In this document: positions 35,483 to 44,535 of the stretch, piece by piece
Layout: each line of letters begins with the position of its first letter
Numbering within the stretch: the first letter of the stretch is position 1
Assembly: GCA_036405135.1 (NCBI GenBank)
Contig: DASWYF010000018.1
Span: 48,248-112,247, forward strand
DNA: 64,000 nt
Direction: 5' to 3'
Origin: Verrucomicrobiia bacterium
GTDB lineage: Bacteria; Verrucomicrobiota; Verrucomicrobiia; Limisphaerales; JAEYXS01
The notes under the pieces: model-generated
Databases searched by the model: none
The model's input: the letters and a program-made list of their open reading frames with translations, nothing else
Told to the model about the DNA's origin: nothing
Position numbers and translations under genes: made by a program

Positions 35483-35732
35483 GACCTTGTATCTCGTGGG
35501 TCTACCAAAACTGCATAAGTGGTAAGCTAATTGCGGGCGAAGACACAGTGGGTGTAGACCTTACTCTGGGGGTGTATCTCCACCATATCGCACGGCCGTT
35601 TGCGGGTATTTTGGCGCAGAGACCGGGAAAGGCCCCATTACGCGAAAACCGGACCTGTCACATGCTTCGGGCGGACGAACTCAAACACAATGCCCTTTAA
35701 CCAATTCCCGGGTCCAGAACAGTGAGAACTTT
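35483..35732. promoter_or_regulatory. Divergent promoter region between NRPS operon and glycosyltransferases
   Basis: A 250-base gap that must carry the promoters for both directions. It contains a direct repeat GGGTGTA at 35550-35556 and 35570-35576 (20 bases apart, two helical turns) and an inverted pair GGTCTAC (35499-35505) / GTAGACC (35554-35560). These could bind a regulator dimer. No convincing -35/-10 pair was recognised. Confidence 0.4.
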
Positions 35733-36881
35733 ATGGCCACTTTCCCCTTTGTCATGTGCGGCGTGCCTTTCGATCAGGTCACGATGGATGAATCAGTCGA
35801 GATCGTGCAGAAGATGATCCGCTCACGACGCCCTCACCACATCGTCACCGCCAATGTCGACTTTCTGGTGCAATCACTGCATGACGAAAAATTGCATCAG
35901 ATATTCTTGGATGCCGACCTTCTCCTCTGTGATGGCACACCTTTGGTCTGGGCTTCACGTTTGCTCGGTCACCCATTACCGGAACGCGTCGCCGGTTCTG
36001 ATCTCGTCCCGCGCCTCATGGAGTTGGCCGAAAAGAAAAATTACCGCATTTTCCTTTTAGGCGGCAGTCCTGAAGCCAATGAAGCCGCTGTCAAGAATCT
36101 GGAAGAGCAACACCCTCGCCTGATCATCGCGGGACATTACTCACCACCCTTTGCTCCCTTGAAGGACATGGACCATGAAGGCATCTGCCAACGTATTCGC
36201 GAAGCCGATGCTGACATCCTGCTCGTGTCCTTCGGTTGCCCCAAACAGGAGAAATGGATATCCATGAACTATCAGGCTCTGGGTGTGCCTGTAGTGATCG
36301 GTGTGGGCGCAGTGATTGATTTCTACGCCCGTCGCGTCAAACGCGCCCCAGTCTGGATGCGTGAATCCGGCTTGGAATGGGTCTATCGCCTTTCACAGGA
36401 ACCGCGCCGCCTCTTTCGCCGTTATGCGGTAGATCTTTACGGCTTCGTCACCGCCATGTTGATGGAAAAGTGGCACGATCAACATCCGCCAGAAATTCCC
36501 CTGCTCCATGGGCCCATTGAAGTGGAGGAAACCAAGTGGCGCCGGATTCATATACCTGCGCGCTTGGATTCGAACTTGATCACAGATCATGCGGTCTTCT
36601 GGCACCACGTGAGCCATCACGATTACCTGTTGAATCTCGAAAACGTGGAATTCATCGATGCCGTAGGCGCAGGCATGCTCATCCGCCTGCATCAAAGGTT
36701 GAAGCAGCAAGGCCACGCACTGCTGCTGCTTAATCCTTCGCCGACCGTTCTGATCACGCTCAAACGCCGCCGCCTTCTCCAGCATCTGACCGTGGTAAAA
36801 AGCGAAGAGGAAGCCGCACAGAAAACTTCCCCACGCGCTGAGATCCACTCTTTGCCGATGGCGACACCTCTTGCCGCTTAA
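35733..36881 (+). CDS. WecG/TagA/CpsF glycosyltransferase fused to a STAS domain
   Basis: A 382-residue fusion. Residues 1-245 are a WecG/TagA/CpsF (GT26) glycosyltransferase, which adds a sugar to a lipid-linked polysaccharide precursor. It shows the TANVDFLV, CDGTPLVWAS, RVAGSDLVPRLME, FLLGGSPEANEAA and SFGCPKQEKWI blocks. Residues about 265-365 look like a STAS domain, with NLENVEFIDAVGAGMLIRLH and a final LKRRRLLQHLTVV. In anti-sigma antagonists of the SpoIIAA type this block is normally D-S-x-G with a phosphorylated Ser; here it is D-A-V-G, so the phosphoacceptor is missing. The fusion may tether or regulate the enzyme. The next gene, a GT4 enzyme, starts 6 bases after the stop. Together they suggest assembly of the polysaccharide exported by the 11-16 kb operon. 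Confidence 0.88.
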   Translation: MATFPFVMCGVPFDQVTMDESVEIVQKMIRSRRPHHIVTANVDFLVQSLHDEKLHQIFLDADLLLCDGTPLVWASRLLGHPLPERVAGSDLVPRLMELAEKKNYRIFLLGGSPEANEAAVKNLEEQHPRLIIAGHYSPPFAPLKDMDHEGICQRIREADADILLVSFGCPKQEKWISMNYQALGVPVVIGVGAVIDFYARRVKRAPVWMRESGLEWVYRLSQEPRRLFRRYAVDLYGFVTAMLMEKWHDQHPPEIPLLHGPIEVEETKWRRIHIPARLDSNLITDHAVFWHHVSHHDYLLNLENVEFIDAVGAGMLIRLHQRLKQQGHALLLLNPSPTVLITLKRRRLLQHLTVVKSEEEAAQKTSPRAEIHSLPMATPLAA

Positions 36882-36887
36882 CACCCA

Positions 36888-38066
36888 ATGAACATCGGGA
36901 TATCCACCTCCGTCGTCCAACGTGGCAAAACCGGTGTGGGCCAATATCTGCTGGCTCTCACCAAGGCGTTAATCGAAGCCGAGACCGAACATCAGTTCAC
37001 GCTTTTCGTCTTAGAGGAAGATTTGCCGCTATTCGAATTCGCCCGTGACAGCGTGAAATTGGTTCCAGTCGCAGAACGTTATCGTCCGGCCGTCAAAAAC
37101 ATCCTGTGGCATCAGGCTATCCTTCCTGGCCTTGTGCGGCACGAACAGATCGATGTGCTGCACATCCCGAGCTACCGCCGAATGCTTTGGCGGCAGCCCT
37201 GCCCCATGGTCGCCACCATTCACGACCTCGCACCTCTGCGGGTCAAAGGTAAATACGATTGGAAACGGACGTTCTATGCCAGTGGCGTTGTGAAGCATCT
37301 GGCTCGCCGACAAGACCACATCATTTCCGTCAGCAAACACACAGCCGAAGACATCCAGCATTTCTTTCACCTTCCCCAACCGCAAATCACGGTGATTCAC
37401 AATGGCGTAGATCACCAGCGGTATTCGGCCATCGGAGCGCAAGCATCCAAGAAGCTCATTGCGGAACGTTATGGTCTTAAACAGCCATTTTTCCTGTATA
37501 TCTCGCGCTTGGAGCATCCCGCCAAAAACCATGTCCGTCTGATCCAGGCATTTGAAATGTTTCAGGAGAAAAACTCTCCCTGGCAACTTGTGTTTGCTGG
37601 AAGCGATTGGAACGGAGCCGATGTCATCCACAACGCCATCAGTAAATCACGTTGCAAGAACTCCATCCACAGTCTCGGCTTTGTCCCTGACGAAGTCGTG
37701 CCCGATTTGATGCGCGCCGCTGATGTGTTCGTCTATCCTTCGCTTTACGAAGGTTTTGGGCTGCCTATTGCTGAAGCCATGGCCTGCGGAGCGCCCGTCA
37801 TTTGCTCAAACTGCAGCAGTATGTTGGAAGTGGCAGGCGATGCCGCTGCCACCGCAGATCCGGAAAATGTAGTCGCCCTCAAATGGCAACTTCTGCGTCT
37901 GGCGGGCAATCCGCGCTTGCGCGAGCAACTCTCCCAAGCCGGCTTGCAGCAAGCCCGTCTCTTCGACTGGAAGCGCACCGCATCCGCTACACTTAAAATC
38001 TACGAACAGGTCGCCCGCAAAGAGGCGTGTATCAGGACCAGTGACCTGATCGCCAATACCAAGTGA
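36888..38066 (+). CDS. GT4-family glycosyltransferase
   Basis: A 392-residue retaining GT-B glycosyltransferase. The N-terminal half has GISTSVVQRGKTGVGQYL and a middle ATIHDLAPLRV. The C-terminal nucleotide-sugar half has ITVIHNGVDHQRYS, FLYISRLEHPAKNH, LVFAGSDWNGADV, and the E-x7-E block in YPSLYEGFGLPIAEAMACGAPV. It has no membrane segment and probably works at the inner membrane face on lipid-linked sugars. It lies 6 bases after the WecG-STAS gene and is in the same operon. Donor and acceptor sugars cannot be told from sequence. Confidence 0.92.
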   Translation: MNIGISTSVVQRGKTGVGQYLLALTKALIEAETEHQFTLFVLEEDLPLFEFARDSVKLVPVAERYRPAVKNILWHQAILPGLVRHEQIDVLHIPSYRRMLWRQPCPMVATIHDLAPLRVKGKYDWKRTFYASGVVKHLARRQDHIISVSKHTAEDIQHFFHLPQPQITVIHNGVDHQRYSAIGAQASKKLIAERYGLKQPFFLYISRLEHPAKNHVRLIQAFEMFQEKNSPWQLVFAGSDWNGADVIHNAISKSRCKNSIHSLGFVPDEVVPDLMRAADVFVYPSLYEGFGLPIAEAMACGAPVICSNCSSMLEVAGDAAATADPENVVALKWQLLRLAGNPRLREQLSQAGLQQARLFDWKRTASATLKIYEQVARKEACIRTSDLIANTK

Positions 38067-38321
38067 AACGAAGGCTAACCGTTATCGCCTTAGGGTGTTC
38101 ACCCCAACCAAGGTTTTCAGAAACCCAAATCCGTGCATCTTCCTCAATAAAATCGGGCTTTTTCTTCTACGCCATGTTTCGTGCCAAAACCTGTGCGTGC
38201 AGTTTGACTCTCACCCGCCCAAGTACATATGTGGAAATATGCAATGCCGTGACATGCATCATTTCAATTAAGGCCAACGCCTGTGACGCATTGCCAGCTT
38301 GCTCATTTTAAGACTAATCCC

Positions 38322-40313
38322 ATGAAGAACACACAAAAACTCCTCTTAACCCTCATCCTGCTTTGCGCCCATGCAGCCGCGTGGGGCCAAACCGAAGTTT
38401 TGATCACTCAAGGGCGCGCGGCGCTTGCTGCCCATGACATGCCCACTGCCACCCTGCGTTTCAGCGAGGCTGTCCAGAGCAATGCCAACCATGAGACCGC
38501 CAATTTCTTTTACGGCCTCACTCGGATATTGAATTCCGCCCATACTTCGGCAGGTCAAAATTTCCTAAACCAGCTCGGTATCAGCGCCAGCGGTCGCAAC
38601 ATCTACGAATGGGATGCGACTGTGGCTGAGGATGGCAACGGTGATCCCGAGGCCCCTTCAGGCATGTCCGCCTCCGCCTTTACCGTACATCTTCGGAATC
38701 AGATTCTGCCTGAGATTGTGAATGCAGAAGCCAATCTTGCCAAAGTTGTCAGCCCTTCATTTCGTGTCTCGCTTACGGCGGATGAAACCGGTAGCAGCGC
38801 AGTGGACATCGATTACGCAGATGTCTTGATGCTGCGTGCGCTTCTGAAAGGTTTGAACTATTGGATCTACACCGTGAATTCATGGAATACGGATGTGCAA
38901 CTGATCACCTTGAAAAGTCTGGCGGTCAATCAAACCTTGAATGCCAAGGACTTGCTGACCGCATACCCGCAACTCTTCACCTTCACCACCACGGCAGATC
39001 AAACCGCTGCAAGGACCGCTTTTGAAGATTTCGTCACATTCTACCTGAATGCATCGCTCGCCATCCGCAACCGCTCTTCCCAGACGGACCTTCTGTTTCA
39101 ATACGATACGGACATGGCTGTGCGGGAAGAGAATTTCCGGCAAACCATCACTGAATTAAAGACATCTCTTACCTCGCCCAACACCGCTCTCACCCAGGCG
39201 CCCGGCTTGACTTTCAGCCTTGCAAATCACTTCTCCGCTTCCGGTGCCCCAAGAAACTTTCTGCCCAAGTTCTCTGGTGATGCATTTGTGCGCGGCACGC
39301 TCCCGGATGTCACTTTCGGCGGTGTAGCCATGGGCCTGAAGCGTTCTGACATCGAAGACTTCCTCAGCGATGTCACCCTTTCTGTGCCGAACATTCTGAC
39401 TGTCACCTATGAGGGAAATCAGGCCAGTGGATTCAGCACCTTGCTGATCTCCGACATCGCCTACAATGAAACATTCACGCTCTACACCGGCACTGAAATC
39501 CCGTTCAACCCACCCACTGCGATCCCTGTAGAATACAGTTTCGTGAGCACGGATGCGAATGGCAACCGCCGGATCGAAACCACCTACACCACGCCTGCCG
39601 GATCGCCTGCCAGCTTCTTTACCATCCAATCCGTCGACACCATCTTGGTTCAGGGTTATGTGTATGACAGCTTTAGATTCCCGGTTTCCGGCGCACTCGT
39701 CCGTTTGCGTGATGATCATTCCCAGTTCACCTTCACCTCACTGGACGGCTACTATTCCATGGTCTTGCCGCAACGCGCACGCCTGCCCTATACCGCGTAT
39801 CGGCTGGAAGCGATTGATGAGTTACTTGGCACGGTACAGACGGGTTACCGTTTTAGAAACGAAACGACTGACATCCAATTCGCCCCTCCGGCCATCACAC
39901 CTCCCACTCCGGCAAATGACAATTTTGCCAACGGAATCACGATCTCCGGTCTCCCTGTTACCACGAGCGGAACCAATGTCGGCGCGACACGCGAAGCTGG
40001 CGAACCACAGCATACTGACATCAACGATCCTTTTGCCGGCCGTCAATCTGTCTGGTGGTATTGGACATCGACAGTCACAGGACCTGTGGAGATCAACACT
40101 TCGGGCAGCAACTATGATACATTGCTGGGTGTTTATACTGGCAGCAGTGTGGGTGCCTTGACACAGGTGGCAGCAAATGACGGCCATCCAGAAGACGACT
40201 ATCAGATCAGCAGAGTAACCTTTAATGCTGTGACTGGCACGATGTACCGCATTGCGGTGGACGGCTGGCGCTCAGCCAATGGCTCGATCACGTTGAACAT
40301 CAAGACTCCTTGA
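38322..40313 (+). CDS. Large secreted protein with C-terminal Verrucomicrobia-type domain
   Basis: A 663-residue exported protein. The signal peptide (NTQKLLLTLILLCAHAAAWGQ) ends near residue 23; ATG 38322 is preferred over the frame start at 38283 because it begins it directly. Residues about 25-230 form a helical, TPR-like segment (LITQGRAALAAHDMPTATLR). Around 480-540 there is a beta domain with VQGYVYDSFRFPVSGALVRL, the look of a carboxypeptidase-regulatory fold. The last 120 residues (PANDNFANGITISGLPVTTS ... SVWWYWTSTVTGPVEINTS ... DTLLGVYTG) match a domain repeatedly seen in secreted Verrucomicrobia proteins. Probably outer surface or periplasm; no enzyme motif was recognised. A strong terminator follows. 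Confidence 0.8.
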   Translation: MKNTQKLLLTLILLCAHAAAWGQTEVLITQGRAALAAHDMPTATLRFSEAVQSNANHETANFFYGLTRILNSAHTSAGQNFLNQLGISASGRNIYEWDATVAEDGNGDPEAPSGMSASAFTVHLRNQILPEIVNAEANLAKVVSPSFRVSLTADETGSSAVDIDYADVLMLRALLKGLNYWIYTVNSWNTDVQLITLKSLAVNQTLNAKDLLTAYPQLFTFTTTADQTAARTAFEDFVTFYLNASLAIRNRSSQTDLLFQYDTDMAVREENFRQTITELKTSLTSPNTALTQAPGLTFSLANHFSASGAPRNFLPKFSGDAFVRGTLPDVTFGGVAMGLKRSDIEDFLSDVTLSVPNILTVTYEGNQASGFSTLLISDIAYNETFTLYTGTEIPFNPPTAIPVEYSFVSTDANGNRRIETTYTTPAGSPASFFTIQSVDTILVQGYVYDSFRFPVSGALVRLRDDHSQFTFTSLDGYYSMVLPQRARLPYTAYRLEAIDELLGTVQTGYRFRNETTDIQFAPPAITPPTPANDNFANGITISGLPVTTSGTNVGATREAGEPQHTDINDPFAGRQSVWWYWTSTVTGPVEINTSGSNYDTLLGVYTGSSVGALTQVAANDGHPEDDYQISRVTFNAVTGTMYRIAVDGWRSANGSITLNIKTP

Positions 40314-40333
40314 TCTTGTTCTTTTTATACAGG

Positions 40334-40360
40334 AGCGGCTTCATCTGAAGCCGCTTTTTT
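40334..40360 (+). terminator. Rho-independent terminator of the 38322-40313 gene
   Basis: AGCGGCTTCA (40334-40343), loop TC, then TGAAGCCGCT (40346-40355) and a T run to 40360: a perfect 10-bp stem. Confidence 0.93.
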
Positions 40361-40381
40361 GGGCAATGTTCTGCGCCAACA

Positions 40382-40413
40382 AAAACCTCCGGCCCTAACG
40401 GACCGGAGGTTTT
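40382..40413. terminator. Terminator of the convergent SDR gene
   Basis: AAAACCTCCGG (40382-40392) pairs with CCGGAGGTTTT (40403-40413): an 11-bp stem with A and T tracts on either side. It lies 24 bases beyond the SDR stop on the minus strand and could serve both directions. Confidence 0.85.
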
Positions 40414-40437
40414 CTCGCCACGAAGGGCATCGGCCCT

Positions 40438-41298
40438 TCATGATTCATCATGGGCAAGCTCATCTCGGGCAGCCTTGGTTTCAAGCTGGCCGCGTTCGCG
40501 TTTGCATTCAGATGGATCAACATCCTCGTAAAATTGCTGGTTCAGTTTTGCTTGTGCACTCTCTGTCATCACACGCCGGGCAAAGACCAAAGTCTTGTTC
40601 ACTGTTCCACTTACCACCACGCGTTCCCCTTTCATCGCAGCCTCATAGCCATCCTTGGCCACATCTTGTGGGGCCATGAGGTTGGCTTTTTGAAACGCAC
40701 GTGTGGTAAGCATATCTGCCTTAGGAAAGAAATCCGTATCGGTAGGACCCGGGCACAAGGCAGTAACGGTGATATCCGAATTCTCCAGTTCCGTGGCCAG
40801 AGCTTCGCTGAATGAGAGCACGAATGCCTTGGTGGCGTGATAGACTGCCAGCAGCGGTCCAGGTTCAAAGCTCGCCACTGATGCAGTATTCAGAATACGA
40901 CCATGACCTCTTGCAAGCATTGAGGGAAGGAAGCACTTCGTCATACGGACGACCGCCTCCACATTGAGGTGGATCATGCTGATGTCTTTTTCCAGCGGTA
41001 TTTCCCAGAAACGGCCGCGTTGTCCCATCCCGGCGTTGTTGACCAGAATTTCCACCTGAATACCGGCACGATAAAGTTCGTCAAATATTTCATCAGGCGA
41101 ATTGGGCCTCTCCAGATTCTTGCCAATGGAGTAAACGTCCACGCCATAAGTGTCGTGGAGTTCGTTCGCCACTGACTGCAGTTCTCCGAAATCCGGTGCC
41201 ACAAGAACAAGCGGATGTCCGTGTTTCGCAAACTCCCGGGCCAGGCTGAGACCGATGCCGCTGGAAGCACCTGTGATCAAAGTAGTATGCGCGTTCAT
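40438..41298 (-). CDS. SDR-family oxidoreductase (DltE/YbbO-like)
   Basis: A 286-residue classical SDR. Its cofactor motif is TGASSGIG at residues 9-16, NNAG near 88, Ser in ILNTASVASF and Tyr/Lys in YHATKAFV. LVLVAPDFGEL at the end of strand 2 lacks the basic residue common in NADPH enzymes. The C-terminal 70 residues have VVSGTVNKTLVFARRVM and a charged tail, as in larger SDRs that act on lipids or acyl substrates. Substrate unknown. It stands alone, convergent with the secreted protein gene and divergent from the TAT-exported oxidoreductase. Confidence 0.9.
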   Translation of the reverse strand: MNAHTTLITGASSGIGLSLAREFAKHGHPLVLVAPDFGELQSVANELHDTYGVDVYSIGKNLERPNSPDEIFDELYRAGIQVEILVNNAGMGQRGRFWEIPLEKDISMIHLNVEAVVRMTKCFLPSMLARGHGRILNTASVASFEPGPLLAVYHATKAFVLSFSEALATELENSDITVTALCPGPTDTDFFPKADMLTTRAFQKANLMAPQDVAKDGYEAAMKGERVVVSGTVNKTLVFARRVMTESAQAKLNQQFYEDVDPSECKRERGQLETKAARDELAHDES

Positions 41299-41471
41299 AA
41301 AGGGGAATCTCCCGTCAAGCGGCTCTAATATCTAACGGGGTAATCACCCCAAGTTTTTCCAGAACAAAACTCTTCTCCAGCAGTTGACGAAAACATCTTT
41401 AACATTCTGAAGGTTGGACAGGCCGCTTTCCGTCGCTTGTCTTTTACGGCTTTGTCAGGCTTCATATCGGC

Positions 41472-42824
41472 ATGAACCGCCGCCAATTCCTCCGCGACAG
41501 CTCCGCCGCGCTTGCGTTCACCGCAGCCGCCAGTTACGTCCCCACCACTTTCGCCGCTGATAAGGCCAAGCGCGTAGGCCTCATCGGCTGCGGTTGGTAT
41601 GGCAAAAGCGATTTGCTTCGCCTTGTTCAAGTCGCACCTGTCGAAGTCGTTTCTCTCTGTGATGTCGATTCCAAGATGCTCTCCGATGCCGCAGACATCG
41701 TCTCAACACGTCAGGTATCGAAGAAGAAACCACGCACTTACGGCGATTATCGCAAGATGCTCGCTGAAAAAGATCTCGATATCGTGCTCATCGCCACACC
41801 GGATCACTGGCATGCACTCGCGATGATCGATGCAGTGAAAGCTGGCGCAGACGTCTATGTGCAGAAGCCTACGAGCGTTGACGTCGTGGAAAGCCAGGCG
41901 ATGCTCGCTGCCGCGCGTAAGTACAATCGCGTGGTGCAAGTCGGCACCCAACGCCGCAGCACACCGCATCTCATGGAAGCACGTGAGCAGATTGTGAAAG
42001 CGGGCAAGCTCGGCAAGATCGCCCACGTGGAGATTTGCTGCTACTATCAGATGCGTGCGAAGAACAATCCGCCAGACATCGCACCACCAGCGAACTTGGA
42101 TTACGAGATGTGGACCGGCCCTGCCCCGATGCGTCCTTATAATGATTTGATCCACCCCCGCAGATGGCGTGCCTTCATGGAATATGGCAATGGCATCGTG
42201 GGCGATATGTGCATTCACATGCTCGACATGGTTCGCTGGATGCTTGAACTAGGCGCACCAAAACGAATCAGTTCGAGCGGGGGCATCCTGATGGACAAAG
42301 CAAGCAAGGCGAACATCAGTGATACGCAAACCGCGACGTTTGAATTTGATGGTCTCAATGTGGTGTGGACGCATCGCACCTGGGGCGCACCGCCTGACCC
42401 TGAGTATCCATGGGCTGCCATCATCTATGGTGAGAACGGAACGCTCAAAGCCAGCGTGAATAAATACGATTTCATTCCCCGAGGCAAAGGCGAAACCATC
42501 AAGAAAGATGTGGTGATGGAACTGGAACAGTATCCCGAGGACAAGGATGAGAAGGATCTGGAGAAGCACGTCGCTCCGGCCATCCGCGGTCACATGAAAG
42601 ATTTCCTCGCCGCCATCGAGAAACGCAGCAAACCAGTCGCCGATATCGAGCAAGGTGTCATCTCCAGCGTCGCAAGCATTCTTGCCAATGTGTCTCTGGA
42701 AGTAGGCCGCACTCTCCAATGGGATGCAGCCAAAGGCCAGATCGTGAATGATCCTGAAGCGAGCAAGCTGCTGATGCGCCCGTATCGCGCACCCTGGACT
42801 CATCCCACGCCCGATAAAGTTTAA
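41472..42824 (+). CDS. Gfo/Idh/MocA-family oxidoreductase with TAT signal
   Basis: A 450-residue NAD(P)-dependent oxidoreductase of the glucose-fructose oxidoreductase family. The twin-arginine signal is MNRRQFLRDSSAALAFTAAA, so it is exported folded. The Rossmann part starts RVGLIGCGWYGKSD and holds ATPDHWHALAMIDA and the cofactor/substrate block VYVQKPTSVDV with the Lys typical of the family. The C-terminal alpha/beta domain (about 165-400) includes HPRRWRAFMEYGNGIVGDMCIHMLDMVRWM, listed here only by its ends HPRRW and DMVRW. Such TAT-exported members are numerous in Verrucomicrobia and Planctomycetes and likely act on sugars or inositols in the periplasm; the exact substrate is unknown. 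Followed by a clear terminator. Confidence 0.93.
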   Translation: MNRRQFLRDSSAALAFTAAASYVPTTFAADKAKRVGLIGCGWYGKSDLLRLVQVAPVEVVSLCDVDSKMLSDAADIVSTRQVSKKKPRTYGDYRKMLAEKDLDIVLIATPDHWHALAMIDAVKAGADVYVQKPTSVDVVESQAMLAAARKYNRVVQVGTQRRSTPHLMEAREQIVKAGKLGKIAHVEICCYYQMRAKNNPPDIAPPANLDYEMWTGPAPMRPYNDLIHPRRWRAFMEYGNGIVGDMCIHMLDMVRWMLELGAPKRISSSGGILMDKASKANISDTQTATFEFDGLNVVWTHRTWGAPPDPEYPWAAIIYGENGTLKASVNKYDFIPRGKGETIKKDVVMELEQYPEDKDEKDLEKHVAPAIRGHMKDFLAAIEKRSKPVADIEQGVISSVASILANVSLEVGRTLQWDAAKGQIVNDPEASKLLMRPYRAPWTHPTPDKV

Positions 42825-42849
42825 GCCTGCTTACAACTTCACCACCACC

Positions 42850-42880
42850 ATGGCGGCACTCTGTGCCGCCATTTCTTTTT
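42850..42880 (+). terminator. Rho-independent terminator
   Basis: ATGGCGGCAC (42850-42859), loop TCT, GTGCCGCCAT (42863-42872), then TTCTTTTT: a perfect 10-bp stem 26 bases after the stop of the oxidoreductase gene. Confidence 0.92.
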
Positions 42881-42939
42881 ATATGGACGGCCTTCGTCAG
42901 CCTCGCTAGCGTCGCCATCGTTCCACAAACACACAACTC

Positions 42940-43668
42940 ATGAGCCCATTCCTCGCAGAATTGATTGGGACCATGCTGCTCATCATTTTGGGCGATGGCG
43001 TGGTCGCAAACGTCGTTCTACAACAATCGAAAGGCCAAAACAGCGGCTGGATCGTGATCACCGCTGGCTGGGCATTTGCCGTCACAGTCGCAGTTTACTG
43101 TGTGGGAGCCATCAGCGGCGCACATTTGAATCCCGCTGTGACCATCTCCATGGCCAGCATCGGGTTGCTAAATTGGTCGCTCGTCCCCGTTTACATAGCG
43201 GCTCAAATACTAGGTGCTTTTCTAGGTGCCGTTCTCGTTTGGCTCGCCTACCTGCCTCACTGGGAACTTACCAAAGACCCAGGTGCCAAGCTCGCCGTGT
43301 TCTGCACCGGTCCGGCTGTGCGACGCCCCGCTTCCAATCTCATCACGGAAATCATCGGCACCTTCGTTCTCGTGCTGGGCGTGCTCGCCGTGTTGTCTCC
43401 GAGGAACTTGGTGCCGAACTCGGGCTTCGATGTAGGCTTCGGACCTTGTCTGGTCGGCGTCATCGTGTGGGCGATCGGACTTTCTCTGGGTGGACCGACG
43501 GGCTATGCGATCAATCCGGCGCGTGATCTGGGACCGCGTATCGCTCATGCGCTATTGCCAATCTCTGGCAAAGGTCATTCTGACTGGAGCTATGCATGGG
43601 TCCCAATCGTCGGTCCGCTTGTCGGCGGTGTGATTGGAGCGTTTTTCTATATTATGTTATGGCCTTGA
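42940..43668 (+). CDS. glpF: Aquaglyceroporin (glycerol facilitator type)
   Basis: A 242-residue MIP-family channel with six membrane spans. The two pore-lining half-helices are AHLNPAVTISMA and AINPARDLGPRIAHALLP. The Asp after the second Asn-Pro-Ala-Arg (NPARD) is the mark of glycerol-conducting members rather than strict aquaporins. Length is close to E. coli GlpF. No glycerol kinase or dehydrogenase is next to it, so its physiological solute (glycerol, water or other small polyol) is unproven. Its last 12 bases overlap the end of the convergent secreted-protein gene. Confidence 0.92.
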   Translation: MSPFLAELIGTMLLIILGDGVVANVVLQQSKGQNSGWIVITAGWAFAVTVAVYCVGAISGAHLNPAVTISMASIGLLNWSLVPVYIAAQILGAFLGAVLVWLAYLPHWELTKDPGAKLAVFCTGPAVRRPASNLITEIIGTFVLVLGVLAVLSPRNLVPNSGFDVGFGPCLVGVIVWAIGLSLGGPTGYAINPARDLGPRIAHALLPISGKGHSDWSYAWVPIVGPLVGGVIGAFFYIMLWP

Positions 43669-44535
43669 GCGTCGTAATGGCGCGATCTCCCTCACCGAAA
43701 ACTTCTTTACCTCCACATCCACTTGGTCCGTACGGAAGTAAACCGCCGGACATCCTTCGGTGATGATGTAGTCCTGAGGGCGATCACACCCCGCCTTCAT
43801 CCCGCGCCAACCGCCCATGTCCGTAAATTCGGATACCAGCTTCCATTCGTTTTTTTCTTCAACGTCCAGATACATCTCTAGCTTTACGTGCTTGCCGTCG
43901 TCGAGATTGCGACACACATATTTCATCCCGATCCATTTTCCTTCCGGCACCGTCGGCCAAGGTCTGGGTGTCGGCTCCGGTTTCAGCCCGGCATAACCAC
44001 CCGTGTGCCAGAGTTCTTTTTTGAAACCGCATTGGCCGTCGAATCTAGCCGTGGCGTGATAGCTGGTACCTTCGCACGGCACATAGTCGTTGTGCTTCTC
44101 ACCACTGCGCGCGCTCAGGTAAAACGCCTGATAATCCATCTGCTTCGCCTGTTTCCCGCGTTTCACATAAACCGTCATCTCCACATTAGTCCAAAGCGGG
44201 CCGATGTATTGTCCATTGGCCGTCTTGGGTGTTACCACTTTCAGACGAGTCAATCCGGCCTTCACGGAAGCGACACCATCCTTGATGCGCAGATCGCCAT
44301 CTTCATTAACAAAGAACGGGTCGGCAGAATCCAAGCTATAAGACTTCACCACGCGCTCTTTATCCCATTGCGCAAACCACTCGCGACCGCCTTTCGCTGT
44401 GGGATTCAAGACACTGACGCCGAAACGGTCTTTGGCTTTCTCAGACGACTGCGCAAAGATGCTGCCATGCAACAGACAAGCAGATACTATCGCTAACACC
44501 ATCCAACGAAGTGATCTCATAAGACTCAAGTTCAT
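43657..44535 (-). CDS. Secreted protein of unknown function, paralogue 2
   Basis: A 292-residue exported protein with a signal peptide (RWMVLAIVSACLLHGSIFAQ). It closely resembles the upstream gene (44535-45374) over its whole length. Shared blocks are GREWFAQWDKER, GPLWTNVEMTVY, CDRPQDYIITEG and VDVEVKKFSVREIAP. The alternating beta-strand pattern with many aromatic residues suggests a jelly-roll or concanavalin-like fold that could bind or degrade polysaccharide, but no catalytic residues were recognised. The stop of the upstream paralogue overlaps this start codon by one base (TAATG), so they are translationally coupled. Its 3' end overlaps the channel gene on the other strand by 12 bases. 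Confidence 0.82.
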   Translation of the reverse strand: MNLSLMRSLRWMVLAIVSACLLHGSIFAQSSEKAKDRFGVSVLNPTAKGGREWFAQWDKERVVKSYSLDSADPFFVNEDGDLRIKDGVASVKAGLTRLKVVTPKTANGQYIGPLWTNVEMTVYVKRGKQAKQMDYQAFYLSARSGEKHNDYVPCEGTSYHATARFDGQCGFKKELWHTGGYAGLKPEPTPRPWPTVPEGKWIGMKYVCRNLDDGKHVKLEMYLDVEEKNEWKLVSEFTDMGGWRGMKAGCDRPQDYIITEGCPAVYFRTDQVDVEVKKFSVREIAPLRRSRP

